Assembly (NCBI GenBank): GCA_945913255.1
Contig: CAMEDC010000002.1
Span: 62,001-126,000, forward strand
Source of the DNA: an uncultured Lachnospiraceae bacterium
GTDB lineage: Bacteria > Bacillota > Clostridia > Lachnospirales > Lachnospiraceae
Length of the DNA stretch: 64,000 nt
Direction: 5' to 3'
The notes beneath the pieces were generated by a model. That model saw only the letters and a list, made by a program, of their open reading frames with translations. It did not search any database and was not told the DNA's origin. Of the stretch, positions 45,825 to 54,558 are shown in pieces. Within the stretch, counting starts at the first letter, position 1. The number at the start of each line of letters is the position of its first letter. The position numbers and the translations under genes were made by a program.

Positions 45825-45841
45825 CCTATTGGTTTAGTAGG
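45825..45841. promoter_or_regulatory. Candidate operator CCTA-N9-TAGG before the amino acid operon
   Basis: CCTATTGGTTTAGTAGG is an imperfect inverted repeat about 15 bp downstream of the -10 box. Its layout is like sites of Rrf2/CymR-type cysteine regulators, but I cannot match it to a consensus from memory. Confidence 0.35.
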
Positions 45842-45856
45842 TTTTTGTTGAAATGA

Positions 45857-45885
45857 ATGATACTACAATATTTTCCAAATTGCAA
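45857..45885 (-). promoter_or_regulatory. Promoter of the amino acid ABC operon
   Basis: TTGCAA (45880-45885), 17-nt spacer, TATCAT (45857-45862), minus strand. Confidence 0.65.
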
Positions 45886-45893
45886 TAGGTATT

Positions 45894-46509
45894 TTAAAAA
45901 AATTTTAACATAGCAGTGAAAAGAATGATAACATAGCCCAGAATACTATATCCGTCCGGCACCTGATGCAGGAACAGAAATCCCAGAAGTGCCGCAAATA
46001 TCACCTGTGTATAGTCAAACACAGAGATTTCTCTGGCTGGCGCATACGTATATGCCTTTGTAATGCAGAACTGCCCTCCTGCAGCCGCAATCCCCGTCAG
46101 TAACAGCCAGGCTGTCTGCCAGAGCGCCATATGCTGATATTGCAGAATCATAAAGGGCAGTATCACAACACAACTGAAGCCGGAAAAAGCCGCCACTACA
46201 ATCGGTCCTTTCACACCCTGTCTCCCCAGCATTCTCACAAAGGTGTATGCCACGCCTGCTCCAAGACCGCCCAACGCTCCAATCAGCGCATAAACGGAGG
46301 TCAGTTCCATGGAAGGCTTAATGATAAACAGAGCGCCAACAAAGGCAATAAAAACAGTCAGCCACTAAAGGCAATAAAATTCCTGAAAAAAGCTTTTTGC
46401 ATGGTAGGCAGGTCTCCGGCCATTCTTACAAAAAAGGTCATCAGTGCAAAGCAAAAGCCAGAACATATAATAAAAAAAATTCCCTTCGATTTCTGTGTCA
46501 TATTCATAA
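45894..46509 (-). pseudogene. EamA-family transporter, interior deleted and frame-shifted
   Basis: ATG 46509 with GGAG seven nt upstream starts MNMTQKSKGIFFIICSGFC and reaches RNFIAFSG followed by a TGA. In another frame the C-terminal half follows: FIAFVGALFIIKPSMELTSVYALIGALGG... to 45894 (138 codons from ATG 46310). A DMT/EamA protein of about 285 aa should have about 65 more residues between these points. A 13-bp direct repeat AAAGGCAATAAAA lies at 46341 and 46367 around the join. The gene cannot make a full ten-helix transporter. Confidence 0.75.
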
Positions 46510-46515
46510 TTCTCC

Positions 46516-48144
46516 TTATTCTGCCCCTATTGTGATCAGTCTGCCCTGCTGCAGCTTCTCATGAATCCTGTGGGAAATAGAGATTACCGTACGGCCCTCC
46601 GAGGCTTTTTTCAGCACATCCAGCACTCTGCTTTCCGTCACACTGTCAAGATTTGCCGTAATCTCATCCAGAAGCATAATCTTCGGTTTTGCAATCACAG
46701 CCCTGGCAATGGAAAGCAGCTGTAGCTCTCCCTGGGAAAAATCCGCTCTCTCCATGGGGGTATCATAACCGTACGGCAAAGACATTATTTTTTCATGGAG
46801 TCCCACCAGCTTTGCCGTCTCCTCTACCTCGTTTCTGCAAAATGCTGTATCAAACAGTGTAATCTGATCTTCCACGGCACCCATTACAGGCCGAAACTGC
46901 TGCTCCACATAACCCATAAAGCTGCGGCGTCTGTCTCCCGGAATGCGATTTGCTTCCACACCACCCACAGTCACATTTCCTTCCTGCGGTTCATACAATC
47001 CCAAAAGCAGGCGAAATACCGTACTTTTCCCCGCACCAGTTCTGCCCACCAAAGTGACGTTTTCCCCTTCCTTTACTGTAAAACTTAGGTTAGAAAACAC
47101 CGGTTGCTCCGGATCATAGGCAAAACTCACATGCTCAAATTTCACCTCTGTTCCATGAACTTCTTCCTCCTCACAGCAAGGTGCTTCCTCTTCTCTCATA
47201 AATTCATTGATTCTCTTTACACCGGCAATGGCTGACTGTACGCTCTGAATCTCCATACCGATTTTTTCAATGGGACCGAACACCTTCCCAACGTATGCAA
47301 TGATTGCCACGGCACTTCCCACCGTAATGCCAAAGAACTGTTGCATAGCATCTCCCATAGAAGAGCAGACCATCATCACCGCAATCACGCAGGAGCTGAT
47401 GCACACCACAATCGGAGAATAAATTGCATTGTAGAAATTGGTTTTTTCCAGAGCACGATAACTTTCCTCAATATAAACATCATACTTTTCTTCCATATAT
47501 TTCTGAATGGAAAAAGAACGTATACTCCTCATATTTCGGATGGTCTCCGGTACATGGTTATTGACTTTTCCGATGGCAGCCCTGTTTGCCATCTGTGCTT
47601 TCAGCATCTTCTTCTGGATATGGCGCGTCATTAGAAACAGGAATGGCACGATAGCCAGAATCAGAATCCCCAGACCAAGACTCTTATAAAAAACCACAAA
47701 CAAAATTCCAATCACCCTGCAGGCGTTTGCGAACATTCCCACGATTCCGTTTGAGAAAATGGAATCTACCGCATCCACATCATTGACAAAACGGGAAGTA
47801 ATCTTTCCCGACTCTGTCTTGGCAAAATACCCTGCCTGCATTCTGGAAAGCTTTGCACACATCTCACTTCGCACATTATGTGTCAGCTTCTGTCCCATCA
47901 CTGTCAGCATAACATTCTGCAGGGACTCTAAGATACCGGAAACTGCCAGCATCCCCAGATACCCTAGCGCAACCGTCACAGCTACCGCCTCCCTGTCGGT
48001 CAGCCTGTTGACAATTTGCTCCAGAATCAGCGGCGGAAACAGCGTCATAACAACAGATGCAACAATGACCAGCAACGTGAGTGCAATCGTACCTTTCGAT
48101 TTTGCCGCCATTTTTCCGATAATGGAAATCAGACTATTTTTCAT
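46516..48144 (-). CDS. ABC exporter half-transporter (subunit B of a heterodimer)
   Basis: A 542-aa protein with six membrane helices followed by an ABC ATPase: Walker A GRTGAGKST, signature region ADFSQGELQLLSIARA (FSQGE replaces the canonical LSGGQ) and LLDEITANLD. The variant signature fits one member of an asymmetric pair. The start ATG 48144 has AGGAGG eight nt before it; the 60-codon extension is rejected. It overlaps the end of the partner gene by 11 nt. Exports drugs, lipids or peptides; substrate unknown. Confidence 0.92.
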   Translation of the reverse strand: MKNSLISIIGKMAAKSKGTIALTLLVIVASVVMTLFPPLILEQIVNRLTDREAVAVTVALGYLGMLAVSGILESLQNVMLTVMGQKLTHNVRSEMCAKLSRMQAGYFAKTESGKITSRFVNDVDAVDSIFSNGIVGMFANACRVIGILFVVFYKSLGLGILILAIVPFLFLMTRHIQKKMLKAQMANRAAIGKVNNHVPETIRNMRSIRSFSIQKYMEEKYDVYIEESYRALEKTNFYNAIYSPIVVCISSCVIAVMMVCSSMGDAMQQFFGITVGSAVAIIAYVGKVFGPIEKIGMEIQSVQSAIAGVKRINEFMREEEAPCCEEEEVHGTEVKFEHVSFAYDPEQPVFSNLSFTVKEGENVTLVGRTGAGKSTVFRLLLGLYEPQEGNVTVGGVEANRIPGDRRRSFMGYVEQQFRPVMGAVEDQITLFDTAFCRNEVEETAKLVGLHEKIMSLPYGYDTPMERADFSQGELQLLSIARAVIAKPKIMLLDEITANLDSVTESRVLDVLKKASEGRTVISISHRIHEKLQQGRLITIGAE

Positions 48145-49900
48145 CCGACGCACCTCCTGCCTGCTGTTTTTCATAGAGCGACGCATAACTCGGTTTCTCC
48201 CGCAACAACTGTTCATGAATTCCAAAGCTTCCCGTTCCGTCGTGCAAGAACAAAACCCCATCCATCTCCGGGAACAGAGAAAGTCTGTGAGACAGAAGCA
48301 GAATAATCCTGTCCTCTGCAAGTCTCCTCAATTCTTCAAAAATCTTTCTCTCCGTCTTTTTATCCACTGCGGAAAAAGGATCGTCCAACACCATAATACT
48401 TTTTTTATGGCAGATAGTCCGAGCCAGGGAAATTCTGGCCTGCTGCCCACCGGACAACTGCTGTCCCCCATTTCCCACAAAGGACTCCTCTCCATGGGGC
48501 ATTGCCGCCACTTCCTCCTTCAAATGTACCATCTTCAGAAGGGACTCCGTCTCCTGCTCCTTGCCTAGAAGTATATTTTCCCGTACAGTGTCGCTCATCA
48601 GCTCCGGCTCATGCCCCATATAGGCAATCAGACCGCTCTTTTCCACATCATTCAGTTCCCGCAGTTCTATGCCATCCAGGGTGATGCTTCCCTCATAGTT
48701 CGTATCACCGATAAATGTCTTTCCGAATGCCGTCTTGCCACAGGCAATCGCACCCGTTACCCCGATAATCTGTCCCTTCCCGGCTTCAAAAGAAATCCCC
48801 TTTAAAACAGGCTCAAATCCGGGATAGGAAACGGAAACTTCGCTGACCTTGAGTGTCTCCACACTTTCACCGTCCTTCGGTGCGGGAAGTTCCACATATT
48901 CACGAAACAGCGGCTGGATCCTGTGCCAGGACACCTGTGCCCTCTGAATGGAATTAAAAAGTTTTGCCGAAGTAGATGCCTTCTGCGCCAGCTTCGTAAA
49001 GCAGGAAACAAAGGTGGTAAACACGCCGATATCCCACGCCGTCCATCCTGTCCCCAGCACATTCTTTCCGCCAAACCAGATGATGAACAGGATACCGCCC
49101 ATACAGATGATATTGTAGACCGGTGTCATGGCATTTCCCCAGAGATTCGATTGTACCGCCGTTTTCTCATACTCTGTGAGAATCTTTTCATATGAGGCAT
49201 CCCGATCCTTTTCTCTCCCGTAAACTCTGTAGGTAACCGCATTATTCACCCGGTCCAGTGTCTCCTGATTCAACTTTCCGGCCGTTGCTTTGTACTTTTC
49301 GTTGATTCTGGTTACCGGCTTCTTAAGGCTCATTGCAATAGCATAGGACAAAGGCATAAACAGACAGGAAAGCAACGTCAGCCGCCAGTCATAGACGAAA
49401 AGCATCACAAGATAGGATGCCAGCAGGACTCCCGTGTCAAAAATCTCCGTGGTCACCTGCTGCATCCCTGTGGCACAGGCATCAACATCCGCTATGGCTT
49501 TTGTCATGATAGCGCCTGTGCTCTCTTGTTTCATCTCCTCTCTTGACATATGTACTATGCCATTATAGAGCATGTGCCGCATATTGCGGCTGAAATCATT
49601 CCTGAGTCTTGCTCCCGAAAATCTTTTCAGAGACCGCATCAACTGCACAAAAAAAAACACCGTCAGATAAGTAACGGCAACTCTCAGCATATCCCCTGCA
49701 GAAGCCCTTCCCATGATGCAGTCATAGAGGCATTGCGCCAGACGTCCTTCAAAATAGGGACCGGCTGTCATTCCGACATTAAAGAAGGTTCCTCCTATGG
49801 CAATCAGCAAAAGTACTTTTTTCTCAGGTTTAAAATAAGACAAGACTTTATCCGGGGAATCAATTATTCTGATTCCCCGCTTTTTCCTTTGTCCGGACAT
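48134..49900 (-). CDS. ABC exporter half-transporter (subunit A of a heterodimer)
   Basis: A 588-aa half-transporter. Six membrane helices (residues 30-300) are followed by an ABC domain with Walker A GAIACGKTAFG (Ala in place of the usual Gly/Ser), signature LSGGQQARISLART and Walker B VLDDPFSAVD. In this Walker B the last residue is Asp where a catalytic Glu is usual, as is common in the degenerate site of heterodimeric exporters such as BmrCD. AAGGGG precedes ATG 49900. Confidence 0.92.
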   Translation of the reverse strand: MSGQRKKRGIRIIDSPDKVLSYFKPEKKVLLLIAIGGTFFNVGMTAGPYFEGRLAQCLYDCIMGRASAGDMLRVAVTYLTVFFFVQLMRSLKRFSGARLRNDFSRNMRHMLYNGIVHMSREEMKQESTGAIMTKAIADVDACATGMQQVTTEIFDTGVLLASYLVMLFVYDWRLTLLSCLFMPLSYAIAMSLKKPVTRINEKYKATAGKLNQETLDRVNNAVTYRVYGREKDRDASYEKILTEYEKTAVQSNLWGNAMTPVYNIICMGGILFIIWFGGKNVLGTGWTAWDIGVFTTFVSCFTKLAQKASTSAKLFNSIQRAQVSWHRIQPLFREYVELPAPKDGESVETLKVSEVSVSYPGFEPVLKGISFEAGKGQIIGVTGAIACGKTAFGKTFIGDTNYEGSITLDGIELRELNDVEKSGLIAYMGHEPELMSDTVRENILLGKEQETESLLKMVHLKEEVAAMPHGEESFVGNGGQQLSGGQQARISLARTICHKKSIMVLDDPFSAVDKKTERKIFEELRRLAEDRIILLLSHRLSLFPEMDGVLFLHDGTGSFGIHEQLLREKPSYASLYEKQQAGGASDEK

Positions 49901-49963
49901 TTTGTTTCCCCTTTTCCGGAATGATTCTCTCTCCTTCTTTTCTCACACTACTCTTTGTCTCTC

Positions 49964-50938
49964 TCACCAGTACAAGCCCATATATTGACCCGCTTCCTCT
50001 TCTGTTACAGAAAATTTTTCCAACACAATGGATAGCACCCTATCCCATGAAGCTCCCAGACTTTTGCATGCCTCAATCAGCGACTTAATACCCTGACGGG
50101 TCACCTCTTGGGTTACCTGCTGGGTTACCTGCTGGGTTACTTGCTGGGTTACCTGCTGGGTTACTTGCTGGGTTACTTGCTGGGTTACTTGCTGGGTTAC
50201 TTGCTGGGTTACCTGCTGCATCGCCTGTTGTATACCTTCTTCCAGCTCATCCTTGAATAATTCTCGTAATGCTTCGCACATGTTTTTCTTCTCCTCAAAT
50301 TTTTCCTCGTTCGCACGAACAATAATGTCCATAACTGATTGATATAGTTTGTTATCTTTGTTTTTTTGATACTCTTCGATAATTTCGTCGACATTATCTG
50401 AATCCTGCAGTTTATCTGTCAGATGATACAACCAGAAATTATTTTCTTTTGACAATTCTGAAATAATAATCAGTTGAATGGGAAAAAAGTCACCCATAAT
50501 ATAATATATGCCTTTATCAAACGGACGAATTTTATAATTTCTTACATTCACAAGATGCGCTGCCAGTTTCCGTGGGAAGTTTTTACACACAAAAGATATC
50601 GTAATCTCTTCAGCCTTTATCTCATCAACAATCGAAGTGTCCGATTTGTATAAGCATGCATATGCATATACTTTATAAAAATCGTCGATACTGAGATAAT
50701 CCGTCGGGCTCTTATACTCCACTATATTGTGCTTTCGGAATATCTGCCCAATATTCTTTTTTATGCAATCCTCCGAATTTTTCTTGATAATCAGCACATC
50801 AATCTCCTTGGGTTTGGTTCCCAGCTGATGTTCATTTTCAAATAGCATATTTGTCTCTTCCGCATCAAATTCAATCCGAACACCTGCATAAAATGCAGGA
50901 TGCCACTGAAGAATTCCTTTTTCTTCTGTCTCTGCCAT
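49964..50938 (-). CDS. PD-(D/E)XK-nuclease-like protein with QQVT repeat
   Basis: A 324-aa protein. The N-terminal part has a nuclease-like core: Asp in KEIDVLIIKK and Glu-x-Lys in NIVEYKSPTD, fitting the PD-(D/E)XK pattern of Rpn/YhgA-like or phage/transposon-associated nucleases. The C-terminal part (residues about 235-280) is nine perfect tandem QQVT units flanked by QQAM and QEVT, a likely coiled or beta-structured stalk, then a small helical end. It is alone, with its own promoter, next to the ABC exporter. Function unknown; nuclease activity is inferred. Confidence 0.65.
   Translation of the reverse strand: MAETEEKGILQWHPAFYAGVRIEFDAEETNMLFENEHQLGTKPKEIDVLIIKKNSEDCIKKNIGQIFRKHNIVEYKSPTDYLSIDDFYKVYAYACLYKSDTSIVDEIKAEEITISFVCKNFPRKLAAHLVNVRNYKIRPFDKGIYYIMGDFFPIQLIIISELSKENNFWLYHLTDKLQDSDNVDEIIEEYQKNKDNKLYQSVMDIIVRANEEKFEEKKNMCEALRELFKDELEEGIQQAMQQVTQQVTQQVTQQVTQQVTQQVTQQVTQQVTQQVTQEVTRQGIKSLIEACKSLGASWDRVLSIVLEKFSVTEEEAGQYMGLYW
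50099..50230. repeat. 12-bp tandem coding repeat (about eleven units)
   Basis: Nine perfect QQVT codings plus diverged end units. The DNA unit GGGTTAC(C/T)TGCT is identical or differs by one C/T at one site, so it looks young and prone to slippage in multiples of 12 bp, which keep the frame. Confidence 0.9.
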
Positions 50939-51126
50939 ATGACCTCCGTTAGATTTCAGAAGTTCACCTCTACCGAAAACTCCTGCTTATAAATGTGAAA
51001 TAAAGCATGAATTTTCTGAAAGGAACAGAGTTGTAAAGATACAAACCTCTGTCAATGGATTTGACATTAAGAATATATGCCCACCGGCAATATATCTGAA
51101 TTGTATTAGAAAATATTCTTTAGATT

Positions 51127-51155
51127 ATAATAGCATAACCCATTGAAAGATGCAA
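51127..51155 (-). promoter_or_regulatory. Promoter of the PD-(D/E)XK-like gene
   Basis: TTGCAT (51150-51155), 17-nt spacer, TATTAT (51127-51132), minus strand. The leader is about 180 nt and has no clear ORF. Confidence 0.65.
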
Positions 51156-51193
51156 CATCTAATAAAAGATTTCGGAATTCAAAATTCAAGGAT

Positions 51194-52057
51194 TCAAAAC
51201 AGCATAAGCAAAGTTCCACCTACAATAAGTACAAGTCCCAGTCCCGCCTTCTTTGTCAGCCTCTCATGAAATACCACAAAGGAAAATGCAATTGTCACCA
51301 GAATACTCAGTTTATCAATCGGCACAACCACGCTTGCCGGTCCGTCCTGAAGTGCCTTGTAATAACAGAGCCAGGATGCTCCGGTAGCCAGACCGGACAG
51401 ACAGATAAATAGGAATTCCTTCCCCGGAATCTCACGAATTGTATTCTGCTTTTTTGTCGCAAATACAACCACCCATGCCATGACCAGTACTACTGCCGTA
51501 CGGACAGCCGTACCAAGATTGGAATTCAATCCCTCAATGCCGATCTTACCGAGAATGGAAGTCAGACTGGCAAATATCGCCGACAGGCAGGCATAAAGCA
51601 GCCAGGATTTCCCGCTCTTTTCACCGGTTTGTGTACTCTCCTTTTTCTGAATCATGAGAAATGTACCCACGCCGATGAGCACAACGGAAATTCCCTTTAA
51701 AAGCGTTACCTGCTCATGCAGGAAGAGAAAGGCCAGCAGAATTGTCAAAATCGTACTTGACTTATCGATTGGCACCACCTTGTTGATATCTCCCAGCTGC
51801 AGCGCCCGGAAATAACAGAGCCAGGATGCCCCCGTTGCAATCCCCGACAAAATCAGGAATACCCAGGTTTTCCCGCTCACCTGTGCAATCCCCTCCTGTG
51901 CTCCCACCACGAATACCATAATCCAGGAAAAAATCAATACGACAATTGTCCGGATTGCCGTCGCAACATTGGAATCCGTCTTTCGAATACCGCACTTCGC
52001 AAGAATGGAAGTCAATCCGGCAAATAATGCCGATGCAAATGCCAGTAAAATCCACAT
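51194..52057 (-). CDS. EamA-family (DMT) transporter
   Basis: A 287-aa transporter with ten membrane helices made of two EamA repeats: FASALFAGLTSILAKCG and SAIFASLTSILGKIG open the halves, and GASWLCYFRALQLGD / GASWLCYYKALQDGP repeat. Substrate unknown; DMT proteins move amino acids, sugars or drugs. ATG 52057 follows AAGAGG. It is intact, unlike the relative at 45894-46509. It follows the AAC(3) gene by about 40 bp. Confidence 0.9.
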   Translation of the reverse strand: MWILLAFASALFAGLTSILAKCGIRKTDSNVATAIRTIVVLIFSWIMVFVVGAQEGIAQVSGKTWVFLILSGIATGASWLCYFRALQLGDINKVVPIDKSSTILTILLAFLFLHEQVTLLKGISVVLIGVGTFLMIQKKESTQTGEKSGKSWLLYACLSAIFASLTSILGKIGIEGLNSNLGTAVRTAVVLVMAWVVVFATKKQNTIREIPGKEFLFICLSGLATGASWLCYYKALQDGPASVVVPIDKLSILVTIAFSFVVFHERLTKKAGLGLVLIVGGTLLMLF

Positions 52058-52097
52058 CTCTCTTTTCCTCTTTTCTTCTGTCATCCAGCATTTTCCA

Positions 52098-52892
52098 TCA
52101 CGTCTTTTTCAGCCATCTTTCCGGCAAAATGACAGGACTTGTCACCAGACATTCCGGATCCGGGGCAAGTACATCCCTAGTCACTTCAAACACTTTTTTT
52201 GCATCGCAGAGAATACAGGATGCCTCTCCAAAGAGTACACGCTTTGCCGCTCCCCTGTCATAAAAGGCCTGCTCCAGCTTTACAAAATCCTCTGAAATAT
52301 GAGGCTGCATGGCATTATAATGCCTCCTCATATAGACCTTCTTTCGCTGTCCGTCCGGCATCACCACATAAAACAGTACCGGCTTATCCGTCAGTCGATT
52401 TGGCACATTCAATACCTCCTCTACACTGTGAATGAAGGTATTGCGCTCATGTCCCACACCCACCAGCAGGATTTTGCCGCTCACTGTCCTTAGCCTGTCA
52501 TAACAGCCGCCCGGCGTACAGGGCGTGTTGCAGTTTTCTTCTCCCCTGATATAATCCGCGGCTGTCCTGCCATATGCCGCCATACTGTGTGTTGGATGCA
52601 GGGAGCGAACCACCCCGTCCCTCTTCCGAAACAGATTCGTCAAAAGCCCCACGCAGGATTCCTCTTTCTCTGGGTCAAACACATTATATTCCGCGCTCAT
52701 CTGTCGCCACGTATGGGTCGGCAGAAGCAAAAGTCCCTCCGAAAAATATTCCATCCATGCATCCAGCACCGTGTCTGCCCCGCCCTCTACCGCTCCGATG
52801 GCTTTCATGGAGGAATGAACCAGCACGGTATCTGTCGGCAGAAGTCCTGCTTCCGCCAGCTGCTTTTTCAAATCTTCTTTTGTATAAAGCAT
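52098..52892 (-). CDS. AAC(3)-type N-acetyltransferase (YokD-like)
   Basis: A 264-aa protein of the aminoglycoside 3-N-acetyltransferase fold. Conserved parts are DTVLVHSSMKAIG, LLLPTHTW, RSLHPTHSMAAYG and VGVGHERNTFIHSVEE with the catalytic-site His. Many chromosomal members of this family, such as YokD, do not confer aminoglycoside resistance, so substrate is open. It is co-directional with an EamA transporter and a flavoprotein. Confidence 0.85.
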   Translation of the reverse strand: MLYTKEDLKKQLAEAGLLPTDTVLVHSSMKAIGAVEGGADTVLDAWMEYFSEGLLLLPTHTWRQMSAEYNVFDPEKEESCVGLLTNLFRKRDGVVRSLHPTHSMAAYGRTAADYIRGEENCNTPCTPGGCYDRLRTVSGKILLVGVGHERNTFIHSVEEVLNVPNRLTDKPVLFYVVMPDGQRKKVYMRRHYNAMQPHISEDFVKLEQAFYDRGAAKRVLFGEASCILCDAKKVFEVTRDVLAPDPECLVTSPVILPERWLKKT

Positions 52893-52949
52893 TTATTACT
52901 CCTTTGTTTCTGTTGCTTACTCGTACTTTTGATTCATTAACCCGTCTGC

Positions 52950-53570
52950 CTATCGGATAAAATTGGTTCTGGCACCTCTCTCAGTCTCCGGCAACTGTAC
53001 CCCCTTCTCTCGCCCTGCCTCAAAGCACTTTAACATCCAGGCCATATTATGTGCCACATTCCGCATGGTCTGCAGACCCTCTTCATCCTTCAGTGCATCC
53101 TGCCCGTTTGCACCGTGTACCATATTCCAGTAGGTAGAACCCACCGTCGGCATCTGGGAAATACCGAAATATTTGTTCAGGACATCAAGAGAGGCGCTTG
53201 TCCCGCCCCTTCTGGCGACTGCCACAGCTGCTGCCGGTTTATAGGAAAACACTTTTCCGCTGCTGTAGAACACTCTGTCCAGAAAAGACAGTATTCTTCC
53301 GCTGGGATGCGCATAATAAACAGGGGTGCCGAAGATAAATCCGTCTGCTTCCTTTGCCTTCGCCACAAATTCATTCACCTTATCATCCGAAAACACACAG
53401 CCCTTCTCACTGCACTGTCCACATCCGATGCAGTCTCTCACAGCATCGCCGCCCATCTGAAAAATTTCGTATGTAATCCCTTCCTGTTCCAATATTTTTC
53501 CAATTTCAGTCAGTGCCGTAAAAGTAGTTCCATTTGCATGTGTACTTCCGTTTAACATCAATACCTTCAT
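52950..53570 (-). CDS. Isf-type iron-sulfur flavoprotein / FMN-dependent oxidoreductase
   Basis: A 206-aa flavodoxin-fold protein with the FMN phosphate loop NGSTHANGTT and the compact cysteine motif CIGCGQCSEKGC at residues 47-58 (CX2CX2CX4C), the pattern of iron-sulfur flavoproteins that hold a 4Fe-4S cluster. GTPVYYAHPSG is the usual FMN-ring loop. A role in reducing oxygen species or small substrates in an anaerobe is plausible. Confidence 0.85.
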   Translation of the reverse strand: MKVLMLNGSTHANGTTFTALTEIGKILEQEGITYEIFQMGGDAVRDCIGCGQCSEKGCVFSDDKVNEFVAKAKEADGFIFGTPVYYAHPSGRILSFLDRVFYSSGKVFSYKPAAAVAVARRGGTSASLDVLNKYFGISQMPTVGSTYWNMVHGANGQDALKDEEGLQTMRNVAHNMAWMLKCFEAGREKGVQLPETERGARTNFIR

Positions 53571-53680
53571 TTTCTTACGCTCCTTACCTCTTCAAAAAAT
53601 CTCAGCATCATCCGGTTTTGCCGCACCACAGCTTCTTCTGTCATTATATAATTGCGAAATAAAAAAGTCCATAACAAAAG

Positions 53681-53703
53681 AAGGGCTGCCCTCTGCAGCC
53701 CTT
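53681..53703 (-). terminator. Terminator after the MBL remnant
   Basis: AAGGGCTGC-AGAGG-GCAGCCCTT with CTTTTGT behind, on the minus strand. It overlaps the end of the remnant. Confidence 0.75.
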
Positions 53704-54553
53704 AAATCTCATATTCCTTTTCACACGGGAGCTCCGCTGAATGAAAAGGAATCGCTCTCCGGAATCTGTTTTTCCGTATCAGCTTCTGATACTGTGAAGC
53801 GTTCAGATGAACAGGATAAGAAAAGAGGCTTGCCTTCTCCTGCTGCAGCAGTTTCTCGCTATAAGATTCCTTTTCAACCGTTCCGGTCAATATACAATAT
53901 CCGCCCTTTTTCAGGATTCTCCCTGCCATTTCCTGCGTCTCCGGTGAATTCAGCTGTGGATCGCTTAAAAATACGAAACCTCTCTCCACACGGTCAGAAT
54001 ACAGCTGTGCTTCTTTAAACCTTACCTCGCTGTCCTGATACCATTCCACATTCTTTTCCAAATTCTCAAGCTGTCTGATGAAATGACTGTCCCCATAGAA
54101 GCTGTCGTCCGGGAACTTTTCCTGCAAAAGCTTCAAGAGCTCCAGACCTCTCCCGTATCTGGGAACCGGCAGAAAAAGAACCGGATAGCTTTGCCGCAGT
54201 ATCTCCAGTTCAGATAACAGTGTCCGGCAGGCAGCCTCATAGTTTTTCCCTTTCCGTCCATATGCACAGTCCAGTACTGCAAAATCTGCCTTTTTGTCTC
54301 TGAGCAAATCCGTTCCGTATACTGTAGTATGCTCCGTATAGTCGCCGGAGAACAGGATTCTTTTTCCGCCGGCCTTAAACTGATACCAGACACTGCCCGG
54401 GCAGTGTCCGGAGCGCCCCCATTTCACCCGAAGACCTCCTACTCTCCCCTTTCCGCCGGGGCAAATCTCTTCCAGTACCAGTTTTCTGTCAATTCCAAAG
54501 GGGAGCTGTCGAAAGGTGATCCGGGAAGCCACGATTTCTCCGTTAAATCCCAT
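53702..54553 (-). pseudogene. Beta-CASP metallo-hydrolase C-terminal remnant
   Basis: The 283-codon frame covers the second part of an MBL/beta-CASP protein: GHCPGSVWYQFKAGGKRILFSGDYTEH provides metal-binding residues of the second half and a beta-CASP domain follows. The first 60-80 residues with the HxHxDH metal site are gone. The fragment begins in the reading frame of GIPWLIEMGFNGEIVAS immediately after a piece of ABC permease (54559-54700), so it has no proper start or ribosome site. Probably inactive. Confidence 0.72.
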
Positions 54554-54558
54554 TTCAA

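Noticed and set aside
48145..48321. A 59-codon N-terminal extension of the 46516-48144 exporter
   Set aside because: It overlaps the coding end of the partner gene, is Cys/Arg-rich and not membrane-like; AGGAGG fixes the start at 48144.
49851..49879. Inverted repeat GGGGAATC...GATTCCCC near the start of the 48134 exporter gene
   Set aside because: It lies inside well-conserved coding sequence and has no T-run, so it is probably chance.
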